Notes: generated from the letters alone by a model not told the origin. DNA of 64,000 nucleotides from Ralstonia insidiosa (GCF_008801405.1 NZ_VZPV01000001.1:2108001-2172000), one strand, 5' to 3'; counted from the first letter of the stretch, positions 7,814 to 16,571 are shown. Made by a program: numbers and translations.

Positions 7814-8502
7814 GGGGCTGCGTCTGCCGGTGCGCCCGGTGTGGCTTCCAGCAGATAGCCGAGTCCGCGCAGCATGACGATAGCCACGCCACTGCCGTCG
7901 AGCTTCTTGCGCAGGCGGTGCACGTAGATCTCAATGGCATCGGCGTTGACGGATTCGTTGATGCTGAAGATCTTTTCCGAGATGGCGGCTTTGTTGACGG
8001 CACGGCCGTCGCGCAGCATCAGCACCTCCAGCACGGCGCGCTCGCGGCCGGTGAGGGCGAGCAGTTCGCCGTTAAGTGTGAAGGCGCCGCTGATGCCGTC
8101 GTAGTGCAGCGGGCCGCATTGCAACTGCGTGCTCTCGTGGCCGTGGCTGCGGCGGATCAATGCGCGGGCACGCGCTTCCACCTCGGTCAGGTCGAACGGT
8201 TTCGCAAGGTAATCGTCAGCCCCGAGGTTCAGGCCGCGCACGCGTTCTTCCACGGCGCCATGCGCAGTCAGGATCATCACCGGCAGCGGATTCTTGCGGG
8301 CACGCAGGCGGCGCAGCACTTCCAGCCCGTCCAGGCGCGGCAGGCCGAGGTCGAGAATGGCCAGCGCGTAGTCCTGCGTGGTCAGCAGCAGATCAGCCGC
8401 GTGGCCGTCGTGCACGCAGTCAACCGTAAAGCCGGCCTGGCTCAGGGCGTCTTCCAGCGTACTGGCCAGCTTCAGGTTGTCTTCGACCAACAGGATGCGC
8501 AT
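7810..8502 (-). CDS. OmpR-family response regulator, TctD/QseB-like
   Basis: Response regulator of 230 residues. The receiver domain occupies about 1-120, with the acidic pocket (VEDN), phosphorylated Asp51 (ILDLGLPRLDG), Thr in ILTAHG and Lys in LAKPFD. The C-terminal winged helix of the OmpR/PhoB class (about 130-222) carries IEIYVHRLRKKLDG, the recognition helix region. It is the first gene of the two-gene operon with the kinase. It faces the porin gene across a 208-bp gap containing repeats with the 11-bp spacing this class recognises, so it may regulate that porin and itself. Confidence 0.95.
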   Translation of the reverse strand: MRILLVEDNLKLASTLEDALSQAGFTVDCVHDGHAADLLLTTQDYALAILDLGLPRLDGLEVLRRLRARKNPLPVMILTAHGAVEERVRGLNLGADDYLAKPFDLTEVEARARALIRRSHGHESTQLQCGPLHYDGISGAFTLNGELLALTGRERAVLEVLMLRDGRAVNKAAISEKIFSINESVNADAIEIYVHRLRKKLDGSGVAIVMLRGLGYLLEATPGAPADAAP

Positions 8503-8612
8503 ATCGGATTTTTCTCAATAAGGCGCAGAGAAATACAGGCATCCCCCTGTGTTTTGAAGCTAGGGAAACCCCCAGGAACAGGCCCCCACACCCTCCCAAT
8601 TTCCCGGCAATC

Positions 8613-8645
8613 GAAAGTGAACTGAAAGTGCGCTCCTCATACGAT
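8613..8645 (+). promoter_or_regulatory. Candidate OmpR-type operator and porin promoter
   Basis: GAAAGTG occurs at 8613-8619 and again at 8624-8630, a direct repeat with 11-bp period as expected for OmpR/PhoB-family regulators. A possible -10 (TACGAT, 8640-8645) lies 17 bp from a weak -35 (GTGAAC, 8617-8622) that overlaps the repeats. The implied transcript start is near 8652, giving a leader of about 60 bases before the porin ATG. The site lies between the TctD-like gene and the porin. Confidence 0.45.
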
Positions 8646-8710
8646 CCGTGCCGCCCCAAGAGCCCCGTTGTAGCGGCCCTTGCGGCTGAACAACGATAAA
8701 GGGAGACCTG

Positions 8711-9778
8711 ATGAAGAAGACTTCGATGGCGCTGGCGGCAGTTGCGTTGGCCACCGCCGGCTCTGCAGCCGCACAATCGTCCAACGTGACCCTGTACGGG
8801 ATCGTCGACTCGGGCATCGAGTACGTGAACCACGCCGGCCCGAACGGCGGCGGCGTCACGCGACTGGTGTCGGGTGGCAAGAACACCTCGCGCTGGGGCA
8901 TGCGTGGTACGGAAGACCTGGGCGGCGGCCTGAAGGCGGTCTTCAACCTGGAAAGCGGCATCGCCGTCGACACCGGCAAGCTCGACACCGACAACGTGCT
9001 GTTCGATCGCCGCGCCGTGGTGGGTCTGGCAGGTGGCTTCGGCCAGGTGGTGGCGGGTCGTACCTTCACGACCACGTACGACTTCATGCTGCCGTACGAC
9101 CCGATGGGCTACGCGCCGAACTACTCGTGGGCCACGTCGTCCACGGCCACGGGCGGCCGCAAGGACGGTCTGTTCTCGCGCTCGTCGGATGCCATCCGCT
9201 ATGACGGCACCTTCGGCGGCCTGAAGCTGGGCGCCACGGTTGGCTTTGGCGAGGCCGCAGGCAACTTCAAGCGCTCGTCCAAGTACGACCTGGGTATCGG
9301 CTACAGCGTGGGCGGCTTCTCGGCTGCTGCCACGTGGGACCGCCAGAACGGCGCAGGCACGAGCGTGACGCCGGCCGACACGACGGACTACATCCAGGGT
9401 ATCCACGCCGGTGCCAGCTACGACTTTGGTGCACTGAAGCTGTTCGCGGGCTACCGCAACTACAAGCGCGCGTTCACCACGACTGCTGCCACCCAGCGCA
9501 GCGACATGTATTGGGCCGGTGCCAGCTACGACTTCACGCCGGCGTTCACGCTGTACGGCGCGGTGTACAAGCAGAATATCAAGGGCGTGAACAACTCGGC
9601 GGACCCGATCCTGTTCTCGCTGCGCGGCCAGTACGCGCTGTCCAAGCGCACCACGGCCTATCTGTCAGCGGCCTACGCCAAGGCCCAGAACGGCCAGAAC
9701 GTGAGCCTGTCGCGTGATGTGGTCGGCTACGGCAACAGCCAGATCGGTGTGACGGCGGGTCTGCAGCACCGCTTCTAA
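8711..9778 (+). CDS. Outer-membrane porin, Gram-negative general porin type
   Basis: Trimeric beta-barrel porin of 355 residues, for passive diffusion of small hydrophilic solutes across the outer membrane. A signal peptide covers about residues 1-21 (cut after SAAA). The mature protein opens SSNVTLYGIVDSGIEYVNH, the hallmark of Burkholderiales porins, and ends in GLQHRF with the terminal Phe needed for barrel insertion. Alternating strands and a FNLESGIAVDTGK constriction segment are visible. The ATG follows an AAAGGGAGACCTG ribosome site. It is transcribed alone, divergently from the TctDE-like pair, and ends at a strong terminator. Confidence 0.95.
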   Translation: MKKTSMALAAVALATAGSAAAQSSNVTLYGIVDSGIEYVNHAGPNGGGVTRLVSGGKNTSRWGMRGTEDLGGGLKAVFNLESGIAVDTGKLDTDNVLFDRRAVVGLAGGFGQVVAGRTFTTTYDFMLPYDPMGYAPNYSWATSSTATGGRKDGLFSRSSDAIRYDGTFGGLKLGATVGFGEAAGNFKRSSKYDLGIGYSVGGFSAAATWDRQNGAGTSVTPADTTDYIQGIHAGASYDFGALKLFAGYRNYKRAFTTTAATQRSDMYWAGASYDFTPAFTLYGAVYKQNIKGVNNSADPILFSLRGQYALSKRTTAYLSAAYAKAQNGQNVSLSRDVVGYGNSQIGVTAGLQHRF

Positions 9779-9822
9779 CTGGCGTACACGGCTTTGCAGG
9801 CCGTTGTACGGCCACTTAGCTA

Positions 9823-9861
9823 CCCAACAAAACGGGCACCTTCGGGCGCCCGTTTTGTTGG
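9823..9861 (+). terminator. Rho-independent terminator after the porin gene
   Basis: CCAACAAAACGGGC pairs with GCCCGTTTTGTTGG around a TTCG loop, with one mismatch near the tip. The T-rich 3' arm supports plus-strand termination; the A-rich 5' arm would also serve the minus strand. Confidence 0.85.
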
Positions 9862-9878
9862 ATTGAACCGATTCCCTT

Positions 9879-10994
9879 TCAAAAGGGCATCGAATCGCTG
9901 GTCGATTGCGCGCGTTTCAGCATGCGCCTCAGGTCCTTGATGTCGTCGAACGCGGCAAGGTCCTGCTCAAGGTTGCGAATCGTGTGGTGCAGGGCACCGA
10001 TGTTGGTGGCGAGGTTTTGCAGTGGCGCATCCGGAGATAGCGCCCCGGGCCGGTGGTACCCGTAGGTGTGCCGGAATGCCATCTCGACACGGTGGATTTG
10101 CCGATCAAGCTCGCGCACCTGATCCTTCAGGATCTCGTTGTAGTGCGTCAGCCGCGCTTCGCTCAGGTGGTTGATCGAGCGCTGGTCGATGTGGTCGAGT
10201 TCAAGCTGCAACTCCAGCAGGTGCAACAGGTTGCCCTTGTCATAGGCCTCGTTGACACGCTGCATGAGCCGGGTCTTCCGATCGCGTTCCTGTGGATCGG
10301 TTTCGCGGTCGGGGTGCAGGGCGCTGGCGAGCTTGCGATAGACCTCGCGGATCGACAGGCTGATCTGCGCCTGTTCCTCTTGCTCGCGGGCTTCCGCCGC
10401 GAGCTGTTTGGGGGATTTTTCCCGCGCAGCCCGGCGTGCTTCGCGCTTGCTTGCGAGGGCTGCCTTTTTTGCTGCCTGTTGCTGGATGTGTGCCCGGGCG
10501 CGTTGCAGTACAGCGTCCTGCGAATGCGCATCAGCGTCATCCCCCAGATCGACACCGAGCATTGCCTCCAGCCGCGACTTCATTTCTGCGGCTTGCGCTG
10601 CAGTTTCACGATCGAAATCCGTTCCGCTGTACTTGTTGTAAAGGGCTTTCAGGCTGCCGTCTTCAGCAATCAAATCTCCGGTCAGATCGACGATGAGAGC
10701 GGATATCTTGCGGCGCTCAGGCTTGGTCAGTCCGTCGTGCTCATAGGCCTGGTCCAGGGAATGCACCATGCGGATCTTCAAATCGGTGCTGGTCCGCTGC
10801 AGCGGTAGGAACTCGCCCGCATAGCGCGCCTGAAACTGCGTTGTGGCGGCTTCCCAGTCAGCCAGCCGCTTGCGCCGGTTCTCGATCTGCTTGATCAGTG
10901 CGTTGAATGATTTCTGCCCTTTCGACAGCGTTGGCGCGTCTTGTTGGTGCTGATCGGGCGCAATGCTGATGGCCGGACGGCGTGCCTTGGTCAT
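9879..10994 (-). CDS. J-domain (DnaJ-like) protein with coiled-coil flanks
   Basis: Cytoplasmic protein of 371 residues with a J-domain-like segment placed internally (about 212-265). It has the HPD motif (residues 227-229, ALHPDRE) needed to stimulate Hsp70 ATPase. The regions before it (KKAALASKREARRAAREK) and after it (HLLELQLELDHIDQ and onward) are highly charged and probably coiled coil. There is no Gly/Phe or zinc-finger region, so it is a class C J-protein. The start at the ATG at 10994 (MTKARRPAIS) was preferred to a longer frame that would run back through the terminator at 11092-11122. Partner and client are unknown. It is transcribed alone. Confidence 0.82.
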   Translation of the reverse strand: MTKARRPAISIAPDQHQQDAPTLSKGQKSFNALIKQIENRRKRLADWEAATTQFQARYAGEFLPLQRTSTDLKIRMVHSLDQAYEHDGLTKPERRKISALIVDLTGDLIAEDGSLKALYNKYSGTDFDRETAAQAAEMKSRLEAMLGVDLGDDADAHSQDAVLQRARAHIQQQAAKKAALASKREARRAAREKSPKQLAAEAREQEEQAQISLSIREVYRKLASALHPDRETDPQERDRKTRLMQRVNEAYDKGNLLHLLELQLELDHIDQRSINHLSEARLTHYNEILKDQVRELDRQIHRVEMAFRHTYGYHRPGALSPDAPLQNLATNIGALHHTIRNLEQDLAAFDDIKDLRRMLKRAQSTSDSMPF

Positions 10995-11091
10995 GGCAGG
11001 GTGTTCAAGAATGCGAAAGACATCACGGTTGACTGTGCATTGTAGGCAGGCGGCATCATGCCAACCTTGTGGCGACTCCATTCGCGCAAAG

Positions 11092-11122
11092 AAAACGGGC
11101 ACCCGAAGGTGCCCGTTCTTCA
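11092..11122 (-). terminator. Terminator of the TrpX-type ABC operon
   Basis: AACGGGCAC (11094-11102) pairs with GTGCCCGTT (11109-11117). On the minus strand the stem is followed by a T-rich run (TTTTCTTT), about 30 bp after the ATPase stop. It also insulates the J-domain gene. Confidence 0.8.
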
Positions 11123-11148
11123 TGGTGCGTTGAAGCGTTGTGCCGGCA

Positions 11149-11943
11149 TCAGCCCAGCAGCAGCGCGTCGTCGTCCACCTTGGCGCCGCGCGTTTCTTCG
11201 AACTTCTGCAGCAGGTGCGGCACGTCCAGGCCTTTGCGCTCCTCGCCTTGCACGTCGAGGATTACGTTGCCCTGGTGCAGCATCACCGTGCGGTCGCCGT
11301 AGTCGAGCGCCTGGCGCATGGAGTGCGTGACCATCATCGTCGTCAGCTTGCTCTCCGAGACGATCTTGGCGGTCAGCTCCAGCACGAAGGCAGCTGTTTT
11401 CGGGTCCAGCGCGGCGGTGTGCTCATCCAGCAGCAGAATGCGCGACGGTTGCAGGGATGCCATCAGCAGGCTCACAGCCTGACGCTGGCCACCCGACAAC
11501 AGACCAATGCGATCCGTCAGACGGTTCTCGAGGCCCAGGTCCAATCGACGCAGTTGCTCGCGGAAGATCTCGCGCCACTTGCGGTTGGTCGCGAACTTGA
11601 AACCACGACGCTGGCCGCGGCACATGGCCAGCGACATGTTCTCTTCGATGGTCAGGTTCTCGCAGGTGCCGGCCATCGGGTCCTGGAACACGCGGGCGAC
11701 CTTGTCGGCGCGTTGCCATGCGGTCTTGCGGGTGACGTCTTCACCGTTGATGGTGATGCTGCCCGAGTCGACCAGTTGGTCGCCGCTGATGGAGTTCAGG
11801 AACGTCGACTTGCCGGCGCCGTTCGAGCCGATCACGGCCACGAACTGGCCCGTGGGGATCTCCAGCGACAGACCCCGCAGCGCGCGCGTCTCGATGGGCG
11901 TGCCCGGGTTGAAGGTGAGGGTGAGTCCTTGTGCGCTCAGCAT
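11149..11943 (-). CDS. ABC transporter ATP-binding protein of TrpX-type importer
   Basis: ATPase of 264 residues, last gene of a three-gene operon. Walker A GSNGAGKST is at about 39-47, signature LLSGGQRQAV near the middle, Walker B ILLLDEHTAALD, and switch His in VTHSMRQAL. The Glu-His after Walker B (DEHTAALD) is typical of this subfamily. The start was set at the ATG at 11943 (MLSAQGLTLT), which has AAGGGGAA upstream and leaves a 1-bp gap to the permease stop, rather than at a longer frame inside the permease gene. The substrate is unproven; relatives in Gram-positives transport tryptophan or tyrosine. Confidence 0.93.
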   Translation of the reverse strand: MLSAQGLTLTFNPGTPIETRALRGLSLEIPTGQFVAVIGSNGAGKSTFLNSISGDQLVDSGSITINGEDVTRKTAWQRADKVARVFQDPMAGTCENLTIEENMSLAMCRGQRRGFKFATNRKWREIFREQLRRLDLGLENRLTDRIGLLSGGQRQAVSLLMASLQPSRILLLDEHTAALDPKTAAFVLELTAKIVSESKLTTMMVTHSMRQALDYGDRTVMLHQGNVILDVQGEERKGLDVPHLLQKFEETRGAKVDDDALLLG

Positions 11944-11944
11944 G

Positions 11945-12853
11945 TCAGTTCCCCTTGGTAGCGGTCTTGGCCAGCTTGCCGAACACCTTGCGGCGCACAC
12001 CCGGCAGCACGAGGGCGATCACCACCAGCGCGGCGGTCACCATGTTCAGATCCTGCGCCTGCAGGCCGATGAAATCGCTGTTGAGCGCCAGGGCGATGAA
12101 GAAGCGATACAGGATTGCGCCAATCACCACGGCCAGCGTGGTCAGCACCAGGCGGCGTGCCGGCAGCACGGTTTCGCCGATGATGACGGCGGCCAGGCCG
12201 ATCACGATGGTGCCGATACCCATCGACACATCCGCGCCACCTTGCGTTTGCGCATACAGCGCACCAGCAAGGGCGACCAGCGCGTTGGACAGCGCCATAC
12301 CGGCCAGCGTAGCGGCACCGGTAGCAACGCCCTGGGCGCGTGCCATGCGCGGGTTGGCACCCGTAGCACGCAGCGACAGGCCGACTTGCGTCGAGAAGAA
12401 CCAGTCCACCAGCAGCTTGACGATCACGACCACCACACCCAGCAGTACGGGGCGGAAGACGTAGTCGGGCATCCATTCCGGCTGCAGCAGCGAAAACACG
12501 GTCGGCTCGGAGATGAGCGGCACGTTCGGCTTGCCCATGATGCGCAGGTTGACCGAGTACAGCGCGATCATCATCAGGATACTGGCGAGCAGATCCATGA
12601 TTTTCAGGCGCACATTGAGCCAGCCCGTGATGAAGCCCGCAGCGGCACCAGCCAGCATGCCGCAGAAGGTCGACATGAACGGATCGTGTCCGCCGGCGAT
12701 GAGCGTGGCCGCCACAGCGCCGCCCATGGGGAAGCTGCCGTCGACAGTGAGGTCAGGGAAGTTGAGGATGCGGAAAGAGATCAGCACCCCGAGCGCCACG
12801 AGACTGAAGATCAGACCGATCTCCAGGGCGCCGAGTAATGAAAACAGTGACAT
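11945..12853 (-). CDS. ABC transporter permease of TrpX-type importer (BPD_transp_2)
   Basis: Integral membrane permease of 302 residues with about eight hydrophobic segments and the LivH/RbsC-like signature of the family (LISFRILNFPDLTVDGSFPM). It is the middle gene of the operon, 1 bp from the ATPase gene. ATG 12853 (MSLFSLLGAL) is taken as the start. A GTG at 12868 would add five residues, and neither has a convincing ribosome site. A strong hairpin lies between it and the upstream binding-protein gene. Confidence 0.92.
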   Translation of the reverse strand: MSLFSLLGALEIGLIFSLVALGVLISFRILNFPDLTVDGSFPMGGAVAATLIAGGHDPFMSTFCGMLAGAAAGFITGWLNVRLKIMDLLASILMMIALYSVNLRIMGKPNVPLISEPTVFSLLQPEWMPDYVFRPVLLGVVVVIVKLLVDWFFSTQVGLSLRATGANPRMARAQGVATGAATLAGMALSNALVALAGALYAQTQGGADVSMGIGTIVIGLAAVIIGETVLPARRLVLTTLAVVIGAILYRFFIALALNSDFIGLQAQDLNMVTAALVVIALVLPGVRRKVFGKLAKTATKGN

Positions 12854-12982
12854 GTCAGAGTAGGGCACGGCGGTTGGGCACCGCGCCAGAAGGCAATGAA
12901 CGGGGACGCTTGTGGGTGGAGCGCGAGCGCCCGGCCATGATGCGGCGGATCACCGCGTTTTGGAACCGGGCTGCCATGACCC

Positions 12983-13019
12983 GCGCCGGCCATCTCCGTT
13001 GGATGGAGTTGGCCGGCGC
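12983..13019 (-). other. Intercistronic hairpin between binding-protein and permease genes
   Basis: GCGCCGGCC (12983-12991) pairs with GGCCGGCGC (13011-13019), extended by a CTCC/GGAG inner stem. It starts 8 bp after the binding-protein stop codon. No U-run follows, so RNA stabilisation or partial attenuation fits better than termination. Confidence 0.7.
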
Positions 13020-13027
13020 CTTGCGGC

Positions 13028-14008
13028 TTACTTGATGACTTCCTTGGCGTCCTTCAGCAGGTCTGCCGACAGGGTCACGCCTTGCTTCTTGGCAGCGCCT
13101 TCGTTCACGAACAGTTCCAGGTTGGAGCTGCCGGCCGAGGCGATTGCGCCCGGCTTCTCGCCCTTCAGAATGCGGGCAACAACGGCACCGGTCTGCTTGC
13201 CCAGGTCGTAGTAGTTGATGCCCAGCGCGGCAATGGCGCCACGCTTCACGCTGTCGGTATCACCAGCCACCAGCGGGATCTTCGCTTCGTTGGCCACCTT
13301 CACCAGCGACTCATACGCCGACACCACGTTGTTGTCGGTGTTCGTGTAGATCACGTCGACCTTGCCGATCAGGTTCTTGGCCGAGGGAGCGATGTCCACG
13401 GTGCGCGGTGCAGCCGATTCCACCAGCGTCATGCCCTGGGCCGTCAGCAGCTTCTTCAGCTCGTTGACGACCACGACCGAGTTGGCTTCACCCGGGTTGT
13501 AGACCATGCCCACGCGCTTGGCATTCGGCACCACGCGCTTGATCAGGGCGATCTGCTTGTCCAGCGGCAGCTTGTCGGACACGCCGGTCACGTTGGTGCC
13601 GGTCGGCTCCCAGTTCTTGACCAGTTGTGCGGCAACCGGGTCGGTCACGCCGGAATACACCACCGGGATGGTCTTCGTGGCAGCCACGACAGCCTGTGCC
13701 GACGGCGTCGCGATGGCGACGATGGCATCCGGCTTGTCGCCGATGAACTTGCGGGCGATCTGCGCAGCGGTGGCGGGGCTGCCTTGCGCGCTCTGGTATT
13801 CCCACTTCAGGTTCTTGCCGGCGTCGAAACCCTCGGCCTTGAGTGCTTCCTTGGCACCGTCGCGAATGGCATCGAGTGCCGGGTGTTCAACGATGGCCAG
13901 CACTTCGACCGACTTGGTGGCCTGGGCCAGTGCCGGGGTGGCTTGCAGAAGTGCCATCGGAATGGCGGCAAGCGCTGCGAGGCGGAAGGCGTGCTTAAAG
14001 CTGGACAT
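13028..14008 (-). CDS. ABC transporter substrate-binding protein, TrpX/PF04392 type
   Basis: Periplasmic binding protein of 326 residues with a signal peptide (about 1-28, cut after ATPALA). The mature part (VEVLAIVEHPALDAIRDGAK) has the two-lobed fold of the ABC_sub_bind group, with KFIGDKPDAIVAIATPSAQ and VPVVYSGVTDPVAAQLV in the first lobe and VDVIYTNTDNNVVSAYESL in the hinge region. It is the first and probably most highly expressed gene of the operon, with a GGAGATCCG ribosome site upstream. Aromatic amino acids are a possible ligand by family analogy only. Confidence 0.93.
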   Translation of the reverse strand: MSSFKHAFRLAALAAIPMALLQATPALAQATKSVEVLAIVEHPALDAIRDGAKEALKAEGFDAGKNLKWEYQSAQGSPATAAQIARKFIGDKPDAIVAIATPSAQAVVAATKTIPVVYSGVTDPVAAQLVKNWEPTGTNVTGVSDKLPLDKQIALIKRVVPNAKRVGMVYNPGEANSVVVVNELKKLLTAQGMTLVESAAPRTVDIAPSAKNLIGKVDVIYTNTDNNVVSAYESLVKVANEAKIPLVAGDTDSVKRGAIAALGINYYDLGKQTGAVVARILKGEKPGAIASAGSSNLELFVNEGAAKKQGVTLSADLLKDAKEVIK

Positions 14009-14139
14009 ACGGATCTCCTGTTTCCCTTTTGGGTGGTTTCGCTCTGGCGACGGGCGGGATGAGCCCGTGCTGGCGTGGTTGGTTTTCAGACGTTCTTGAG
14101 CGCACCGAAGCGGTGCAAAGCCGGCGCACGTGGGCGCAC

Positions 14140-14157
14140 ATTATGAGACAAATCTCA
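14140..14157 (-). promoter_or_regulatory. Possible -10 box overlapped by a TGAGA inverted repeat
   Basis: On the minus strand CATAAT (14140-14145) could be the -10 of the TrpX-type operon. A perfect short palindrome TGAGA-CAAA-TCTCA (14144-14157) abuts it. The -35 is poor. This is suggestive of an operator only. Confidence 0.3.
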
Positions 14158-14255
14158 GCGCTTTTCAGCAAACACTTCAGAAGCGTTTTGGAGCTCACCT
14201 GATTGATCAGGCAAGGGACTCGGGTTGCGCACGATTCATCCGGAGCCCAAAAATC

Positions 14256-14280
14256 AAAAAGGGGCACGAGGCCCCTTTTT
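14256..14280 (-). terminator. Terminator after the PPIase gene
   Basis: AAAAAGGGGC pairs with GCCCCTTTTT around a 5-base loop, about 22 bp after the stop of the minus-strand PPIase gene. The stem has A/T runs on both sides, so it could work in either direction. Confidence 0.8.
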
Positions 14281-14302
14281 TACAGCCCCTACGGGGCGTT
14301 TA

Positions 14303-15100
14303 TTACTGGATCTTCGCCTTTTCGCGCAGATCCTTCAGCATTGCCTGGAACTTGCTGCGTTGCCAGTTCTGGTCGCCCATCATCATTTCGAGCAGTTGCG
14401 GCTTGACCTCTTCATACGACGGGATCTTCGCATCGCGCGTGTCGTCCAGGCGGATCACGTGCCAGCCGAATTGCGTCTTGACCGGCGTCTGGGTGATCTC
14501 ACCCTTCTTCAGGCCCGTCAGCGCTGCCGAGAACTCCGGCACATAAGTGCCCGGGTTGGCCCAGTCCAGATCGCCGCCGTTGGCGCCCGATCCCTTGTCC
14601 TTCGACTGGGCCTTGGCGATGGCTTCAAAGTTGCCGCCAGCCTTCAGCTTGGCGATGATCGCCTTCGCGTCGGCTTCCTTGTCCACCAGGATGTGGTGGG
14701 CGTGGTATTCCTTGCCGTTGCCAAACTGCGCCTTGATCTTGTCGTACTGCTTGTGCAGTTCGTCTTCGGTGGCGGGGCTGTTCTTGACGTAGTCTTCAAA
14801 CTCCGCAGCCACCAGTACGTTCAGGCGGGATGCGGCGAGTTGTTCCTGCACGTCATCGCGCTCCAGCAGACCACGCTTGGCGGCGTCCTGCTCGATCAGT
14901 TCGCGGTCGATCAGCATGTCGCGGGCTTTGCTGCGCAGCTCCGGCGATTCGGGCTGGCCCGATTTCTTGATCAGCGCGTCCACCTTGGCGCTCGGGATGG
15001 CTTTGCCGTTGACGACGGCGGCATTCTGGGCCATGGCCGGAGCAACGGTCGCAGCAAGGGCAACAGCCAGCAGGCTGGCAGTGAGGCTGGAAATCTTCAT
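14303..15100 (-). CDS. Periplasmic peptidyl-prolyl cis-trans isomerase, parvulin (PpiC) type
   Basis: Secreted prolyl isomerase of 265 residues that would help fold periplasmic or outer-membrane proteins. A signal peptide covers about 1-24 (cut after APAMA). An N-terminal SurA/PrsA-like helical region follows. The parvulin domain (about 128-225) is marked by YHAHHILVDKEADA, the FEAIAKAQSKDKGSGANGGDLDW block and QTPVKTQFGWHVIRLDD. This matches the single-parvulin proteins found widely in Burkholderiales. It lies 42 bp after the BolA-like gene and may share its transcript, ending at the terminator at 14256-14280. Confidence 0.94.
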   Translation of the reverse strand: MKISSLTASLLAVALAATVAPAMAQNAAVVNGKAIPSAKVDALIKKSGQPESPELRSKARDMLIDRELIEQDAAKRGLLERDDVQEQLAASRLNVLVAAEFEDYVKNSPATEDELHKQYDKIKAQFGNGKEYHAHHILVDKEADAKAIIAKLKAGGNFEAIAKAQSKDKGSGANGGDLDWANPGTYVPEFSAALTGLKKGEITQTPVKTQFGWHVIRLDDTRDAKIPSYEEVKPQLLEMMMGDQNWQRSKFQAMLKDLREKAKIQ

Positions 15101-15142
15101 GGGATTGCGTTCGAGGGAAGGACGAGTGAGCGTGGAAGGCGC

Positions 15143-15415
15143 TTACGTGTTTTCTTCGGGAGTGACCGCGCGGATCGCCAGGGCATGAATCGCCTCCGGC
15201 CACAGCGTGTGCAGCGCATCATACACCATGCGATGACGCGCAACGCGGCTCTTGCCGGCAAAGGCTGAGCTGACGATTTCGACGTTGTAATGCCCACCGC
15301 CGGAGGCCGCGCCGGCGTGGCCGGCATGCTTGGCGCTGTCGTCTTCAACGACGAGGTGGGCAGGCTGGAAGGCTTCGCGCAACAGGCGCTCAATCTCGCG
15401 TGGATCGGCGGCCAT
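15143..15415 (-). CDS. BolA family protein
   Basis: Small BolA-fold protein of 90 residues. It has the class II KH-like layout with SGGGHYNVEIVSSAFAGKSR and RHRMVYDAL, where the conserved His residues support Fe-S cluster binding with monothiol glutaredoxins. A glycine/histidine-rich insert (KHAGHAGAASGGGH) lies before the conserved region. The start codon shares one base with the yciB stop (TGATG), so the two are translationally coupled. A role in iron-sulfur trafficking or morphology is inferred from the family. Confidence 0.92.
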   Translation of the reverse strand: MAADPREIERLLREAFQPAHLVVEDDSAKHAGHAGAASGGGHYNVEIVSSAFAGKSRVARHRMVYDALHTLWPEAIHALAIRAVTPEENT

Positions 15416-15999
15416 CAGATCTGTTCCTTCGAGTTGTCCTTGGCGCTGGGGTCATTGGCAGCATCGGCGGGGCGCTCCTGCATGTGGCGCGCCAGCCAGA
15501 CGCTCTGCGCCAGGATGAACACCACCATCAGGCCCATCGAGCCGAACAGCTTGAAGTTGACCCAGACGTCGGTGTCGTAGTGGTAGGCCACATACAGGTT
15601 CAGACCACCCATGGCCAGGAAGAAAATGGCCCACACCAGATTCAGGCGGCCCCACATCGACTCGGGCAGCGACACCTGCTGCTCCATCATGGCGCGAATC
15701 AGGTTCTTGCGAACAAACACCACGCTGCCCAGCAGCACGACGCCAAACAGCCAGTACAGCACCGTCGGCTTCCACTTGATGAAGGTGTCGTTGTGGAAGA
15801 TGAGCGTCGCGCCGCCAAACACGCCGATGATGAGCAGCGACAGCCACTGCATGGCGTCCACCTTGCGGTGCTTGAACCACACCCAGGCGATCTGCAGCAC
15901 GGTGGCGACCATCGCGACGGTGGTCGCCACATAAATACCGGCCACCTTGAAGGCAGCAAAGAACAGGATGACCGGGAACAGATCGAACAGGAATTTCAT
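15415..15999 (-). CDS. yciB: Septation/intracellular membrane protein YciB
   Basis: Inner-membrane protein of 194 residues with five or six hydrophobic helices and the family opening [18 protein letters not shown]. Conserved internal motifs include [34 protein letters not shown] and [10 protein letters not shown]. Its C-terminus is hydrophilic ([14 protein letters not shown]). YciB helps keep cell-envelope integrity and cell-wall synthesis in order during elongation and division. It is coupled to the BolA-like gene downstream, an arrangement often seen in this group. Confidence 0.95.
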   Translation of the reverse strand: MKFLFDLFPVILFFAAFKVAGIYVATTVAMVATVLQIAWVWFKHRKVDAMQWLSLLIIGVFGGATLIFHNDTFIKWKPTVLYWLFGVVLLGSVVFVRKNLIRAMMEQQVSLPESMWGRLNLVWAIFFLAMGGLNLYVAYHYDTDVWVNFKLFGSMGLMVVFILAQSVWLARHMQERPADAANDPSAKDNSKEQI

Positions 16000-16044
16000 G
16001 CGGGAATGTGCGTGTAGGGCGCTTGTGCGGGCCTATGCGAAGGA

Positions 16045-16431
16045 TTAATCGCCGAATTTTAGCGCAGCCGAGTTGATGCAATACCGCAGGCCGGTCGGCG
16101 CGGGGCCGTCTTCGAACACGTGGCCCAGGTGCGCGCCGCAGTTCTTGCATTGCACCTCGATGCGCAACATGCCGTGCGAGCGGTCGGTTTTCTCGGCGAT
16201 CACCTCGCCGTTGATGGGCTGGAAATAGCTAGGCCAGCCGCAACCGGCATCGAACTTGGTCGACGATTCAAAGAGCGGGGTGCCGCAGCACACGCAGTTG
16301 TAAACGCCGCGCTCCCAGTGGTCCCAATACTCGCCGGTGAAAGGGCGTTCGGTGGCGGCTTCGCGGGTGACGCGGTATTCGATGTCGGAGAGCTGGTCAC
16401 GCCATTCGGCGTTGGTTTTCTGGACGGTCAT
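16045..16431 (-). CDS. msrB: Peptide methionine (R)-S-oxide reductase MsrB
   Basis: Cytoplasmic repair enzyme of 128 residues reducing methionine-R-sulfoxide in proteins, with thioredoxin as partner. Zinc ligands are two CxxC pairs (Cys46/Cys49 and Cys95/Cys98). The catalytic Cys118 is in RYCINS and a likely resolving Cys64 in DAGCGWPS. The HVFEDGP segment is also conserved. Length is normal for the stand-alone MsrB form. It lies upstream of yciB in the same direction, 45 bp away, and may be part of one transcript. Confidence 0.96.
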   Translation of the reverse strand: MTVQKTNAEWRDQLSDIEYRVTREAATERPFTGEYWDHWERGVYNCVCCGTPLFESSTKFDAGCGWPSYFQPINGEVIAEKTDRSHGMLRIEVQCKNCGAHLGHVFEDGPAPTGLRYCINSAALKFGD

Positions 16432-16571
16432 GGTGATGAGACTCCTTGTTGGTGTCGTTGGCGGCTTCGTGGGCAGCCAACGTTGTTTTGTCGTGTTGCG
16501 GCGGCGATCCTGACAGGCGCGGATTAGAGCATGGCGTCAGTTCCGGCGCATCACGTGTGCCGCATATCGGA

